Assembly (NCBI RefSeq): GCF_003149515.1
Contig: NZ_CP029145.1
Coordinates: 3,534,001-3,598,000, forward strand
From: Hymenobacter nivis
Lineage (GTDB): Bacteria; Bacteroidota; Bacteroidia; Cytophagales; Hymenobacteraceae
Direction of reading: 5' to 3'
DNA: 64,000 nt
Shown here: piece by piece, positions 31,105-40,445 of the stretch
Layout of the letters: each line of letters starts with the position of its first letter
Position numbering within the stretch: the first letter of the stretch is position 1
The notes under the pieces: model-generated
Database searches by the model: none
Told to the model about the DNA's origin: nothing
The model's input: the letters and a program-made list of their open reading frames with translations, nothing else
Translations under genes and position numbers: made by a program

Positions 31105-33546
31105 TTACAACCTCGCGGCGCGAATAATATCTGCAAACACGCCAGCGGCCGTGACTTCCGCCCCGGCCCCCGCGCCCTTCACCACCAGCGGCTGCTCGGC
31201 GTAGCGGTCGGTGTAGAAGAGCACGATGTTGTCCTTGCCGCGCAGCTCGTACACGTCGTGGCTGGGCAGCACGGCTTGCAGGCCCACGGCGGCGGCCCCG
31301 TCGTTGAAGCGGGCCACAAACTTGAGGCGCTTGCCCTCGGCTGTGGCCGCGTCGTACAGGGCCCGGAAGTGGGCCTCATGCGCGGCCAGCTGCTCGTAAA
31401 AGGCTTCCACATCGCCCTCCAGGCAAGATGCGGGCAGGAACGAGTCGATTTGCACGTCGCTCATTTCCAGCGGGTGGCCGGCCTCACGGGCCAGGATCAG
31501 GATTTTGCGGGCCACGTCGGTGCCGCTCAGGTCGAGGCGCGGGTCGGGCTCGGTGTAACCCTCGGATTGGGCCTGGCGCACCACCTCGGCGAAGGGCCGC
31601 GAGCCGTCGTAGTTATTGAACACGAAGTTGAGCGTGCCCGAAAGTACCGCCTCCATGTGCCGCACCACGTCGCCGCTGCTGGTCAGGTCGTTGAGGGTGC
31701 CAATGATTGGTAGACCCGCGCCTACGTTGGTTTCGAACAGAAACCGGGTGTTGAAATCCTGCGCCAACGCCTTGAGGCGGGCGTAGTTGGCATAGGCCGA
31801 CGACGCGGCTACCTTGTTGCAGGCCACCACGGCCACGCTCTTCTCGAGCAGTTCGGCGTAGTGGTCGGCGGCGGCGGGGTTGGCCGTCACGTCCACCAGA
31901 ATGGAGTTGCGCAGGTTGCGGCTCACGATGAGCTGGGTGAATTCTTCCAGCGTACAGGGCCCCGCGGCGGCCAGCGCGGCGGGCCAGGCGGCCAGGTCCA
32001 GGCCGTTCTCGTCCACGACGCAGTGGCGGCGGTTGGCAATGGCCACCACCCGTACCTGCAAGCCCAGGTGCTGCTGCAAGTGCTGCTGCTGCTGCGCCAG
32101 CTGGGCCAGCAGCTTGCTGCCCACGTTGCCGGGCCCCAACACGTACAGGTTCACCTGCTTATAGGCCGGCTCGAAGAAGGCTTCGTGCAGCACGTTGATG
32201 GCCTTGCGCACGTCGGCGGCCCGGATGACGGTGGAGATGTTGCGCTCCGACGAGCCCTGGGCAATGGCCCGGATGTTCACGCCATTCTGGCCCAGGGCCC
32301 CAAACAGGCGCCCGCTGATGCCGGGGTGGTTCTTCATGTTTTCGCCCACCAGCGCCACAATGGCCAGCCCGTTCTCGGGGCACAGCGGGGCAATGCGCCC
32401 ATTGGTAATTTCGGTGGCAAACTCGGCGTCGACGGCGGCCTGGGCCCCGGGCACGTCGGCGACGGCCACGCCCACGCAAATGGAGTACTCCGACGAGCTT
32501 TGGGTGATGAGCACCACGTTGATGCGCTCGCGGGCCAGGGCCTCAAACAAGCGCTTCGAGAAGCCCGGGATGCCCACCATGCCGCTGCCCTCCAGGTTCA
32601 GCAGCGACAAATTGCCGATGCTGGAGAGGCCGCGCACCACCTCGCCGCTCGGCGGCGGGGCCGTTTCCACCAGCGTGCCGTAGTCGGCCGGGGCGAAGGT
32701 GTTCTTGATCCAGAGCGGAATGCCGCGCTCCATTACCGGCTGAATGGTAGGCGAGTACAGCACCTTGGCCCCGAAGTGCGACAGCTCCATGGCCTCCTGG
32801 TACGAGATGCCGGCAATGGGCCGCGCGCGCGACACGAGGCGCGGGTCGGCGGTCATCAGGCCGCTCACGTCGGTCCAGATTTCGAGCACCTCGGCGTCGA
32901 GCGCGGCGGCCAGTAGGGCGGCCGTGTAGTCGGAGCCGCCGCGGCCCAGCGTGGTAGTATTGCCCTCGCCGTCAGCGGCAATGAAGCCTGGCACCACCCA
33001 CAGCTCGCCGGGGTGCGCGCGCTGAAAGGCCTGCACCTGCGCGCGGGTGATTCCTGCGTTCACTTCGGCCGCGCCAAAGCGCGCGTTGGTGCGGATGAGC
33101 TGGCGGGCGTCGGCCCACACGGTCGGGGTACGGGCCCCCAGGGCTTCGCGCACCAGCTGCGACGAGAATAATTCGCCGTAGCTCATCAGCCGGTCGAGGG
33201 TGCGGGCAGACAATTCGCTGAGCGAAAAAATGCCGTCGCACAGCTGAAGCAGCTCCGAAAAGCCGCGGGTGAGCAGGTCGGTGATATCGGGCTGGCCGGC
33301 TGGGGGCAGCAGGGCCTGGGCGGCGGCCAGGTGCCGCTGTTGCAGCTGGGCCAGCGTGTCGCGGTAGCGGTAGTCGCCACTGGCCGCCGCGCGGCCCGCC
33401 CCGATGAGGACGTCGGTGGCGCCGCCCAGGGCCGATACCACCATCACCGCGGGGCCCCGGGCTAAGGCGTTGAGCGCGATGGCGCACGATTTCTCAATGT
33501 TTTCCGCGGAGGCTACGGACGTGCCTCCGAATTTGAGCACTTGCAT
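31105..33546 (-). CDS. thrA: bifunctional aspartate kinase / homoserine dehydrogenase I
   Basis: 813 residues. Catalyses the first and third steps from aspartate to homoserine. The kinase domain begins K-F-G-G-T-S (residues 4-9) and has G-R-G-G-S-D-Y-T; two ACT-like regulatory segments follow (V-A-L-V-G-E-N-M). The dehydrogenase part starts near 465 with V-L-G-P-G-N-V-G-S and includes E-T-N-V-G-A-G-L-P and L-S-G-T-L-N-F. Allosteric control by threonine is expected for the family. No leader peptide with Thr/Ile codons was seen upstream. Confidence 0.96.
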   Translation of the reverse strand: MQVLKFGGTSVASAENIEKSCAIALNALARGPAVMVVSALGGATDVLIGAGRAAASGDYRYRDTLAQLQQRHLAAAQALLPPAGQPDITDLLTRGFSELLQLCDGIFSLSELSARTLDRLMSYGELFSSQLVREALGARTPTVWADARQLIRTNARFGAAEVNAGITRAQVQAFQRAHPGELWVVPGFIAADGEGNTTTLGRGGSDYTAALLAAALDAEVLEIWTDVSGLMTADPRLVSRARPIAGISYQEAMELSHFGAKVLYSPTIQPVMERGIPLWIKNTFAPADYGTLVETAPPPSGEVVRGLSSIGNLSLLNLEGSGMVGIPGFSKRLFEALARERINVVLITQSSSEYSICVGVAVADVPGAQAAVDAEFATEITNGRIAPLCPENGLAIVALVGENMKNHPGISGRLFGALGQNGVNIRAIAQGSSERNISTVIRAADVRKAINVLHEAFFEPAYKQVNLYVLGPGNVGSKLLAQLAQQQQHLQQHLGLQVRVVAIANRRHCVVDENGLDLAAWPAALAAAGPCTLEEFTQLIVSRNLRNSILVDVTANPAAADHYAELLEKSVAVVACNKVAASSAYANYARLKALAQDFNTRFLFETNVGAGLPIIGTLNDLTSSGDVVRHMEAVLSGTLNFVFNNYDGSRPFAEVVRQAQSEGYTEPDPRLDLSGTDVARKILILAREAGHPLEMSDVQIDSFLPASCLEGDVEAFYEQLAAHEAHFRALYDAATAEGKRLKFVARFNDGAAAVGLQAVLPSHDVYELRGKDNIVLFYTDRYAEQPLVVKGAGAGAEVTAAGVFADIIRAARL

Positions 33547-33702
33547 TTAAGGTAGCGGTTGGGCAGGTGGGGCCAGGTGGATGGGCCGGCAAAGGGCAGG
33601 GCAACCGACACCGGGCTCCCCCAGCGCCGGCTGGCCGGGGCCCCTAGCCGCGCACGGCGGAAAAAGGAACGCCCGACCCAAACGGCGGTGTTTGAATCCA
33701 GT

Positions 33703-33710
33703 ATCTTTGC
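33703..33710 (+). promoter_or_regulatory. TAnnTTTG promoter element of prfA
   Basis: TATCTTTG, about 31 nt before the ATG; an example with a normal 5' leader. Confidence 0.65.
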
Positions 33711-33741
33711 AAACTACTGACTATTTTTTTCGACCACCAAA

Positions 33742-34812
33742 ATGCTGGACAAATTAGAAGCCATCCGCCTGCGGTACAACGACGTGAGCGAAGAGCTGAT
33801 GCAGCCCGACGTGATGTCGGACCTAAAGCGCTACAAGTCGTTAAACAAAGAATATAAAGACTTGGGCAAAATCGTGGTGGAGTACCGCAACTACCAGCAG
33901 GTGCTCAGTAACATAGAAAACGCCCGGCAGGTCATTTCGACCGAAAAAGACGAGGACTTCCGCGAAATGGCCAAGGCCGAACTCGACGAGCTCGGACCGG
34001 AGCAGGACCGCCTGGAGGCCGCCATCAAGAACTTGTTGATCCCCAAGGACCCCAATGACTCGAAGGACGTCATTATGGAAATCCGGGCTGGGGCCGGCGG
34101 CGACGAGGCTGCCCTTTTCGCCGGCGACTTGCAGCGCATGTACCTGCGCTTTGCCGAAAAGCAGGGCTGGAAAATGGAATTGGTGGACGCCATGGAGGGC
34201 ACGGCCGGCGGTTACAAGGAAATTATCCTGGCCGTGAAGGGCGAGGACGTGTACGGCAAGCTCAAATTTGAGAGCGGCGTGCACCGCGTACAGCGCGTGC
34301 CGGCCACCGAAACCCAGGGCCGAATCCACACCAGCGTGGCCTCGGTGGTGGTGATGCCGGAAGCCGAAGAGTTCGACATCGATCTGGATATGAATGATAT
34401 CCGCAAGGACCTCTTCATGTCGAGTGGCCCCGGCGGCCAGTCGGTGAACACGACCTACTCGGCCGTGCGTCTCACCCACCTCCCCACCGGCCTCGTGGCC
34501 CAGTGCCAGGACCAGAAATCGCAGCTCAAGAACTTCGACAAGGCCCTGCAAGTGCTGCGCTCGCGCATTTTCGAGATTGAGCTGGCCAAGAAGAACGAAG
34601 CCGAGGGTGCCATCCGCAAGAGCATGATTGGTAGCGGCGACCGCAGCGACAAGGTGCGCACCTATAACTACCCCCAGGGTCGCGTCACAGACCACCGCAT
34701 CGGCTACACCGTGCACAACCTGCCCAGCGTAATGGACGGCAACGTGGACGATTTCGTGGAAAACCTGCGCATCGCCGAAAGCGCCGAACGCCTGAAAGTA
34801 GGCGTGTCGTAG
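33742..34812 (+). CDS. prfA: peptide chain release factor 1
   Basis: 356 residues. Recognises UAA and UAG at the ribosome. The catalytic G-G-Q is in S-G-P-G-G-Q-S-V-N and the codon-reading P-x-T tripeptide is in [22 protein letters not shown] promoter element ends 31 nt before the start. PrmC, encoded in the same window, would methylate the Gln. Free-standing gene. Confidence 0.97.
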   Translation: MLDKLEAIRLRYNDVSEELMQPDVMSDLKRYKSLNKEYKDLGKIVVEYRNYQQVLSNIENARQVISTEKDEDFREMAKAELDELGPEQDRLEAAIKNLLIPKDPNDSKDVIMEIRAGAGGDEAALFAGDLQRMYLRFAEKQGWKMELVDAMEGTAGGYKEIILAVKGEDVYGKLKFESGVHRVQRVPATETQGRIHTSVASVVVMPEAEEFDIDLDMNDIRKDLFMSSGPGGQSVNTTYSAVRLTHLPTGLVAQCQDQKSQLKNFDKALQVLRSRIFEIELAKKNEAEGAIRKSMIGSGDRSDKVRTYNYPQGRVTDHRIGYTVHNLPSVMDGNVDDFVENLRIAESAERLKVGVS

Positions 34813-34864
34813 CGGAAAAACAGGGCCCCTGAGCCGTTATCATCTCCATTATAAATAGCAACTC

Positions 34865-34901
34865 AGGCCGTCATGCAGAGCGCAGCGAAGCATGACGGCC
34901 T
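34865..34901. repeat. GTCAT-type palindromic repeat, short copy
   Basis: AGGCCGTCATGC and GCATGACGGCCT arms around AGAGCGCAGCGAA. Short version of the family, downstream of prfA. Confidence 0.75.
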
Positions 34902-34925
34902 CAATGCGCCGAATCATATTTTATA

Positions 34926-36494
34926 ATGCGCCACTTTTTCCTTGCCTTCATCTTACTCGGCTGCCTATCGGCGTTGCTGCCGGGCTGCGAGCCTAAGGAA
35001 GACCTGGTGCAAACCTCGGGAAACTTGAGCTTTGTGCAGGATACGGTGCAGTTTGATACTGTGTTCACCACGGTGCGCACCGTGACGAAGCGGCTGTGGG
35101 TGTACAACCGCAACCGTGGGGCCCTGAAGACGGACATCCGCCTGGCCGGGGCCGGGGCCAGCCCGTACTCGCTCATTATCAGTGGCGATGCAGGGCCCGG
35201 GGCCAGCGGCATTACCGTGCGGGGCAACGACAGCCTGCTCATCCTGGTGCGCGCCACCGTGGGCGACAACGGCACGGCCACCGCGGCCAAGCAGTTTGTG
35301 GTAGCGGACCAGATCAACTTCCTCACCAACGGCAACGCCCAGAACGTGAAGCTAGTGGCCTACGGCCAGAATGCCTATTTCCACCACGGCGAATTTATCG
35401 ATAAAGACGTTACCTGGAAGACCGACAAGCCCCACGTCATCATCAACCGCACCTATGGCAGTGGCACGCAAGCCTATGTGGTGGGCGTGGCCGTGAACCC
35501 GGGTACCACGCTGCGCATCCCCAAGGGGGCCCGTATTTATTCGCACGCCGGGGCCACGCTGCAAGTGGCGGGGCGGCTGTTGGTGAACGACTTAAGTGAG
35601 CCCAACGCCTTCGTACCCACCGATACGGTGAAGGATACCAACGCCAACATCGTGCGCTTCGGCGGCGACCGGCTCGAAGATTTCTACGCCGATACGCCGG
35701 GGCAGTGGGGCGGTCTGGTGTTCACGAGTACCAGCCGCGGCAACCGCATCCGCTACGCCGAAATCAAGAACGCCACCTACGGCCTGCTGCTGCTGAACAC
35801 CGCCCCCACGGGGCCCCTCCCCGACGTGGCCGTGGACAACACGACGATCAAGAACATTTCCGGCAATAACGTGTCGTTTGCTGGCGCTGCCCAGACGCCC
35901 GTGGCGCTGGATACCGGCGGCGGCATCATCAGCATTGCCGGCGATGTGAAGGCCACCAACTGCCTGTTCGCTAACTGCGCCGAATACGCTTTGTTGGGCT
36001 TCGGCGGGGTGTATGATGTGAATTTCTGCACCGTGGCCAACTACCCCGCCACCAGCGCAGTGCGCAAATCGGCCTCGCTGACATTTACTGATAAATCGCC
36101 CCTGGACGGCGTAACTACGCTGTCTTCGCCGCAAATCACGCTGCGCAACAGCATCGTGTGGGGTTCTATTGATGACGAACTGTACTTCGACAACGTGGAT
36201 GCTTACCGCGCCAGCCTCGTGGTGCGCAACTCGGTGCTGCGCACCGGCACCTACGCCGGCACCGCCTTTGCCACCGCCGGTAAGCCGGGCCTCGCCGATG
36301 CAGTGCTCGGCAACCTGCTGAATACCGACCCGCTGTTTGCGCGCTCACCGTTCGGCGGCGGCCAGCTTGATTATTCGTTGCAAGCCACTTCGCCAGCCCT
36401 CAAGATGGGTCCCGCCTATGGCACCGCCCCGGCCCGCGACCTGCGCAACCTGCTCCGCGTAGCCCGCACCGTGGGGGCTTACGAACACAAATAG
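34926..36494 (+). CDS. lipoprotein with predicted parallel beta-helix
   Basis: 522 residues. Lipobox L-L-P-G-C near residue 20. The middle holds repeated short strands with N and D turns (I-R-Y-A-E-I-K-N-A-T-Y-G-L, V-D-N-T-T-I-K-N-I-S-G-N, V-K-A-T-N-C-L-F-A-N-C), the pattern of right-handed parallel beta-helix proteins; the end A-R-T-V-G-A-Y-E is common in such lipoproteins. No lyase catalytic set can be picked out. Probably outer-membrane anchored; role unknown. Confidence 0.75.
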   Translation: MRHFFLAFILLGCLSALLPGCEPKEDLVQTSGNLSFVQDTVQFDTVFTTVRTVTKRLWVYNRNRGALKTDIRLAGAGASPYSLIISGDAGPGASGITVRGNDSLLILVRATVGDNGTATAAKQFVVADQINFLTNGNAQNVKLVAYGQNAYFHHGEFIDKDVTWKTDKPHVIINRTYGSGTQAYVVGVAVNPGTTLRIPKGARIYSHAGATLQVAGRLLVNDLSEPNAFVPTDTVKDTNANIVRFGGDRLEDFYADTPGQWGGLVFTSTSRGNRIRYAEIKNATYGLLLLNTAPTGPLPDVAVDNTTIKNISGNNVSFAGAAQTPVALDTGGGIISIAGDVKATNCLFANCAEYALLGFGGVYDVNFCTVANYPATSAVRKSASLTFTDKSPLDGVTTLSSPQITLRNSIVWGSIDDELYFDNVDAYRASLVVRNSVLRTGTYAGTAFATAGKPGLADAVLGNLLNTDPLFARSPFGGGQLDYSLQATSPALKMGPAYGTAPARDLRNLLRVARTVGAYEHK

Positions 36495-36551
36495 GGCCCC
36501 GGCGCGGGCTGCTGGCTTTTCCGCCGGCTGCCCGCTAATCGTTCAGCGTTG
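36494..36551. repeat. 3'-end repeat, copy 2
   Basis: Directly after the beta-helix gene stop: GGGCCCCGG, then GGCTTTTCCGCCGGCTGCCC and a TAATCGTTCAGCG tail. Close match to 9901-9958 after ridA. Confidence 0.65.
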
Positions 36552-36565
36552 CCCAAATGTGCTGC

Positions 36566-37150
36566 TTAGCGTTGCACCTGCCCGGCCGCCGCGTAGCGCA
36601 GCGTGTCGAACAGCACCAGCTTCTGGGTGCCCTGCACCGCGTAGGTGGTCAGCAGGCCCTGGCGCAGGTCGAGCCGCAGGTGCTTGCGGGCCGCGAACAG
36701 CGCGTTTTTCTGGTCTACGTCGGCCGTGATTTCCTCGGGGGCGGCCCCAGCGCTCAGCACCGACAGCCGGCCAACTGGGGCAATGTCGTGGCCGGGCCGG
36801 CGGGTGTAGGTGCGGCGCAGCCGCCCATCGGGCAGCCGGGCCGAATCGATGGCATAGGCGCCGCGCAGGGCAGCCTTATTAATGTCGGCCTGGAAGAACA
36901 ATTGCAGCTCGTCGGCCCACTTCACGGCCGGCACGCGCACCGTTTCAATGGCACCGCCGCGCACGCTCACGCGTTTGAGGGTGGCGGTATGGGCCTGGTT
37001 GAGCTGCTTAATTTGTTGGTCGAGCAAGCCCTTTACGTCGAAGTATAACGGCTGGGCGGCGGCCGGCGCGGGGGCCCCGGCCCCGGGCCCCCCGCAGCCA
37101 GCCAGCAGCAGCGCCAGGGCCCCCAGCCAGGCGCCGCTGCCCTTATGCAT
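36566..37150 (-). CDS. lipoprotein, function unknown
   Basis: 194 residues. Lipobox L-L-L-A-G-C near residue 19, then an Ala/Pro/Gly linker. The core has Y-F-D-V-K-G-L-L-D-Q-Q-I-K-Q-L-N, W-A-D-E-L-Q-L-F-F-Q-A-D-I-N-K-A-A-L and ends with beta-rich segments. No family recognised. Its start overlaps the end of gpmI by 8 bp, so it is probably translated from the gpmI transcript. Confidence 0.7.
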   Translation of the reverse strand: MHKGSGAWLGALALLLAGCGGPGAGAPAPAAAQPLYFDVKGLLDQQIKQLNQAHTATLKRVSVRGGAIETVRVPAVKWADELQLFFQADINKAALRGAYAIDSARLPDGRLRRTYTRRPGHDIAPVGRLSVLSAGAAPEEITADVDQKNALFAARKHLRLDLRQGLLTTYAVQGTQKLVLFDTLRYAAAGQVQR

Positions 37151-38687
37151 GCGGGGCGTCGGCGGGGCGCAGCAGGTTCAGGCCGGTCATCTCGGTGGGC
37201 TGGGCCACGCCCATCAGCGCCAGAATGGTGGGGGCGAGGTCGGCTAGCTTGCCATCGGCGAGGGTGCCGTGGTAGTTGTCATCTACCAAAATGCAGGGCA
37301 CCAGGTTGGTGGTGTGGGCCGTGTTGGGCGAGCCGTCGGCGTTGCGCATGAATTCGGCGTTGCCGTGGTCGGCGATGATGATGCTAGTGTAGCCGGCGGC
37401 GCGGGCGGCCTCCACCACGGCGCGGGCGCAAGCGTCGGCCGTTTCCACGGCCTTCACCACGGCCGCAAACACGCCGGTGTGACCCACCATGTCGGGGTTG
37501 GCGAAGTTTAGTACCACGAAATCGGCGGTATTGGCTCGCAGCTCGGGAATCAGGGCGTCGCGCAGGTCGGCGGCGCTCATTTCGGGTTGCAGGTCGTAGG
37601 TGGCCACCTTGGGCGAGGGGCACATGATGCGCTTCTCGCCCTCAAAGGCCACCTCGCGGCCGCCCGAGAAGAAGAAGGTCACGTGCGGGTACTTCTCCGT
37701 TTCGGCGATGCGGATCTGCGTCTTGCCGTTCTCGGCCAGCACCTCGCCCAGCGTGCGGTTGAGGTTGTCCTTCTCAAACACCGGCGTCACGCCCACGAAG
37801 CTGTCGTCGTAGTTCGTCAGCGTGAGGTAGTGCAGGTTGAGCCGGTGCATCTGGAAGGCGTGGAAATCCTGCTGCGTAAGGGCTTCCGTAATTTCGCGGC
37901 CCCGGTCGGTGCGGAAGTTAAAGCACAGCACCACGTCGTCGTCCTGAATGATGGCCAGCGGCTGCCCGTCGCTGCCCACCTTCACGATGGGTTTCAAAAA
38001 CTCGTCGGTAACTCCCTCTTTGTACTGCTCCTGAATAGTTTGGATCAGGTTCTGCGAGGGCGTGCCCACGCCGTTCACCAGCAGGTCGTAGGCCACTTGC
38101 ACCCGCTCCCAGCGCTGGTCGCGGTCCATGGCGTAGTAGCGGCCCACTACGGAGGCAATTTTGGCGCCCGTGCGCTCCACGTGCTGCTCCAGGTCGTTGA
38201 TGTAGCGCACGCTGCTCTTGGGGTCGGTGTCGCGCCCGTCCGTAAAGGCGTGCACGAACACCCGCGGCACGCCCGCCTCGTGGGCGATGGTGCACAAGGC
38301 CTTCACGTGGTCGATGTGCGAGTGCACGCCGCCGTCGGATAGTAACCCAATGAGGTGCAAGGGTTTATTATTGATACGGGCGTACTCGAAGGCTTTCACC
38401 AGGGCCGGCATCTGGCCCAGCTTCCGGTCGCGGATGGAGCGGCCGATGCGCACCAGCTCCTGGTCCACCACGCGGCCCGCGCCAATATTCATGTGGCCCA
38501 CTTCCGAGTTGCCCATCTGGCCCTCGGGCAGGCCCACGGCTTCGCCCGAGGCTTGCAGGGTGCTGTGCGGGTAGCGCGCCAGAACTTCGTGGTAGAAGGG
38601 CGTCTGCGCTTGGTCAACGGCCGAATTGGTCGTGTTTTGGGTCAGGCCCCACCCGTCCAGAATGACCAATAATACCTGTTTATTCAT
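37143..38687 (-). CDS. gpmI: 2,3-bisphosphoglycerate-independent phosphoglycerate mutase
   Basis: 514 residues from MNKQVLLVILDGWG at 38687; a longer frame exists but crosses the promoter. Interconverts 3- and 2-phosphoglycerate with two Mn ions. The metal ligand D11 (L-D-G-W-G) and the catalytic Ser61 (M-G-N-S-E-V-G-H) are present, as are D-H-G-N-A-E and the H-T-x-N-L-V-P end. TATCTTTG ends 4 nt before the start codon, another leaderless candidate. A lipoprotein gene overlaps its 3' end. Confidence 0.96.
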   Translation of the reverse strand: MNKQVLLVILDGWGLTQNTTNSAVDQAQTPFYHEVLARYPHSTLQASGEAVGLPEGQMGNSEVGHMNIGAGRVVDQELVRIGRSIRDRKLGQMPALVKAFEYARINNKPLHLIGLLSDGGVHSHIDHVKALCTIAHEAGVPRVFVHAFTDGRDTDPKSSVRYINDLEQHVERTGAKIASVVGRYYAMDRDQRWERVQVAYDLLVNGVGTPSQNLIQTIQEQYKEGVTDEFLKPIVKVGSDGQPLAIIQDDDVVLCFNFRTDRGREITEALTQQDFHAFQMHRLNLHYLTLTNYDDSFVGVTPVFEKDNLNRTLGEVLAENGKTQIRIAETEKYPHVTFFFSGGREVAFEGEKRIMCPSPKVATYDLQPEMSAADLRDALIPELRANTADFVVLNFANPDMVGHTGVFAAVVKAVETADACARAVVEAARAAGYTSIIIADHGNAEFMRNADGSPNTAHTTNLVPCILVDDNYHGTLADGKLADLAPTILALMGVAQPTEMTGLNLLRPADAPHA

Positions 38688-38691
38688 GCCC

Positions 38692-38699
38692 CAAAGATA
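38692..38699 (-). promoter_or_regulatory. TAnnTTTG element of gpmI, leaderless spacing
   Basis: TATCTTTG on the minus strand, 4 nt (GGGC) before the ATG at 38687. Confidence 0.65.
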
Positions 38700-38885
38700 C
38701 GGGGCCCCGGGGCAAGGGTTGACGGCAGCCGCGCCCCGGGGGATAATTTTGGGCAGATTTTTGCCCGGCTGCCTGCCAACCCGCGCGGGCCGCCGCCCGT
38801 AATCTGGCCCTGGCTGGGGGGGGGGCTCCAACTGGCACTGTTTTCGCTACACCCCGCTTTGATGATAAGTTCTTTACTTTTTACC

Positions 38886-39284
38886 ATGAAACCCTTCCTT
38901 TTGCGAACGTTGGCCGCCGCGTGGCTGCTGGTGCTGCTGGGCTTTACGGCCCAGGCTCAGGCCGACCTGGGGCCCGTGCGCGGGGCCCTGCGCAACGGCT
39001 CGGCGCACGAGCTGGCCCAGTTCCTGGCCCCGGCCATTGAAATCAGCTTCGACGGCGATAAGCAGAACTTTAACGCCACCCAGGCCGAGTTGGTGCTGAA
39101 AGATTTCTTCGCCAAAAACGGTCCCATCGGATTCGATTTTATCCACCAGGGGTCCAGCGGCGAGGGCATCCAGTACGCGGTGGGGCGCTACGCCAGCCGC
39201 GGCGGCACCTACCGCGTCTACGTCAAGCTGAAGCCCTCGCGCGGGGCCCCGGTGATTGATAACCTGGACTTTACCAAAGAATAG
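38886..39284 (+). CDS. DUF4783-like secreted protein
   Basis: 132 residues from MKPFLLRTLAAAWLL, with a signal peptide ending A-Q-A-Q-A. The mature protein fits an NTF2-like fold: A-L-R-N-G-S-A-H-E-L-A-Q-F-L, then A-E-L-V-L-K-D-F-F-A-K-N and Y-R-V-Y-V-K-L-K. This resembles DUF4783, a small periplasmic family common in Bacteroidota and often located near nadC, as here. Function unknown. Confidence 0.8.
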   Translation: MKPFLLRTLAAAWLLVLLGFTAQAQADLGPVRGALRNGSAHELAQFLAPAIEISFDGDKQNFNATQAELVLKDFFAKNGPIGFDFIHQGSSGEGIQYAVGRYASRGGTYRVYVKLKPSRGAPVIDNLDFTKE

Positions 39285-39302
39285 CTAAGCTAAGAAAAGC
39301 TT

Positions 39303-39371
39303 GGTTAAACGTTAAAAGTGAAGAGTCAAAACCGGACATTGGTTTTGACTCTTCACTTTTAACGTTTAACC
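39303..39371. terminator. 31-bp perfect word-repeat hairpin
   Basis: Arms GGTTAAACGTTAAAAGTGAA... (39303-39333) and full complement (39341-39371) with a 7-nt loop. Separates the DUF4783 gene from nadC. Confidence 0.85.
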
Positions 39372-39439
39372 AGCTATGCCCAGCAGCAAGGCTTCGCGTT
39401 GGGGCCCTGGTTGTGCTTCCGCGGCAAGGGCGGGGCCCG

Positions 39440-39447
39440 TACCTTTG
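39440..39447 (+). promoter_or_regulatory. TAnnTTTG element of nadC, leaderless spacing
   Basis: TACCTTTG, 4 nt (CGGC) before the GTG start at 39452. Confidence 0.65.
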
Positions 39448-39451
39448 CGGC

Positions 39452-40315
39452 GTGCAACCACTCCCCGCTTACCTAACCGACGAGGCCCTCGCCACCTTCA
39501 TCCGCTCGGCGTTGGCCGAAGATGTGGGCGACGGCGACCATTCGGCGCTGGCCGCTATTCCGGCCGAGGCCCGCAACCGCGCCCGCCTGCTGGTGAAAGG
39601 CACCGGCGTACTGGCCGGCGTGGCCCTGGCCCCGCGCATCTTCGTGGCGGTAGATGAGGCTTTGGAGGTGCGCGAGGCCCTGCCCGACGGCACCCGCGTT
39701 CGGCCCGGCGATGTGGCCTTCGTAGTGGAGGGCCCCGCGCGCAGCATCCTCACAGCCGAGCGCCTGGTGCTCAACTGCATGCAGCGCATGAGCGGCATCG
39801 CCACCTACACGGCGCAACTCACCGCGCTGCTGGCCGGCACCAAAGCCCGCCTCCTCGACACCCGCAAAACTACGCCCAACTTCCGCCTCTGCGAGAAGTG
39901 GGCCGTGCTGATTGGCGGCGGCGTGAACCACCGCTACGGCCTCTTCGACATGATCATGCTGAAGGACAACCACGTGGACTACGCCGGCGGCGTGGCCGCG
40001 GCCTTGGCCGCCACGCACGCCTACCTGGCCCGCACCGGCCGGCAGCTGCCCATCGTACTCGAAACCCGCACCCTGGAAGAAGTGCAACAGGCCGTGGCCG
40101 CCGGCGGCTTCCAGCGCCTGATGCTCGACAACATGACGCCCGCCCAGATGCGCGAGGCGCTGGCCGTGGTGGCCGGCCGCTTCGAAACCGAGGCCAGCGG
40201 CGGCATTACCGAGCAAACCCTGGCTGCGGTGGCCGCTACCGGCGTCGACTACATTTCGGTGGGGGCCCTCACGCACTCGGCCGATATCCTGGACCTGAGC
40301 CTGAAAGCATTTTAA
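39452..40315 (+). CDS. nadC: nicotinate-nucleotide diphosphorylase (carboxylating)
   Basis: 287 residues with a GTG start (V-Q-P-L-P-A-Y-L); an in-frame ATG at 39413 would place the promoter inside the gene. Makes nicotinate mononucleotide from quinolinate and PRPP in NAD synthesis. D-V-G-D-G-D-H-S, R-K-T-T-P-N-F-R, G-G-G-V-N-H-R and L-K-D-N-H are the usual motifs. Followed by a membrane-protein gene after 130 bp. Confidence 0.95.
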   Translation: MQPLPAYLTDEALATFIRSALAEDVGDGDHSALAAIPAEARNRARLLVKGTGVLAGVALAPRIFVAVDEALEVREALPDGTRVRPGDVAFVVEGPARSILTAERLVLNCMQRMSGIATYTAQLTALLAGTKARLLDTRKTTPNFRLCEKWAVLIGGGVNHRYGLFDMIMLKDNHVDYAGGVAAALAATHAYLARTGRQLPIVLETRTLEEVQQAVAAGGFQRLMLDNMTPAQMREALAVVAGRFETEASGGITEQTLAAVAATGVDYISVGALTHSADILDLSLKAF

Positions 40316-40445
40316 GAATTAATGTGTTGAGTGTGGAGAATGTGAAAATGTGGGAGATGGAAAGTTTGCTATAAACTACCAAAATACTCATTGTCAAGTT
40401 TCTACACATCTACACACTCTGTATATCTCTACATTTAAAAGAATC

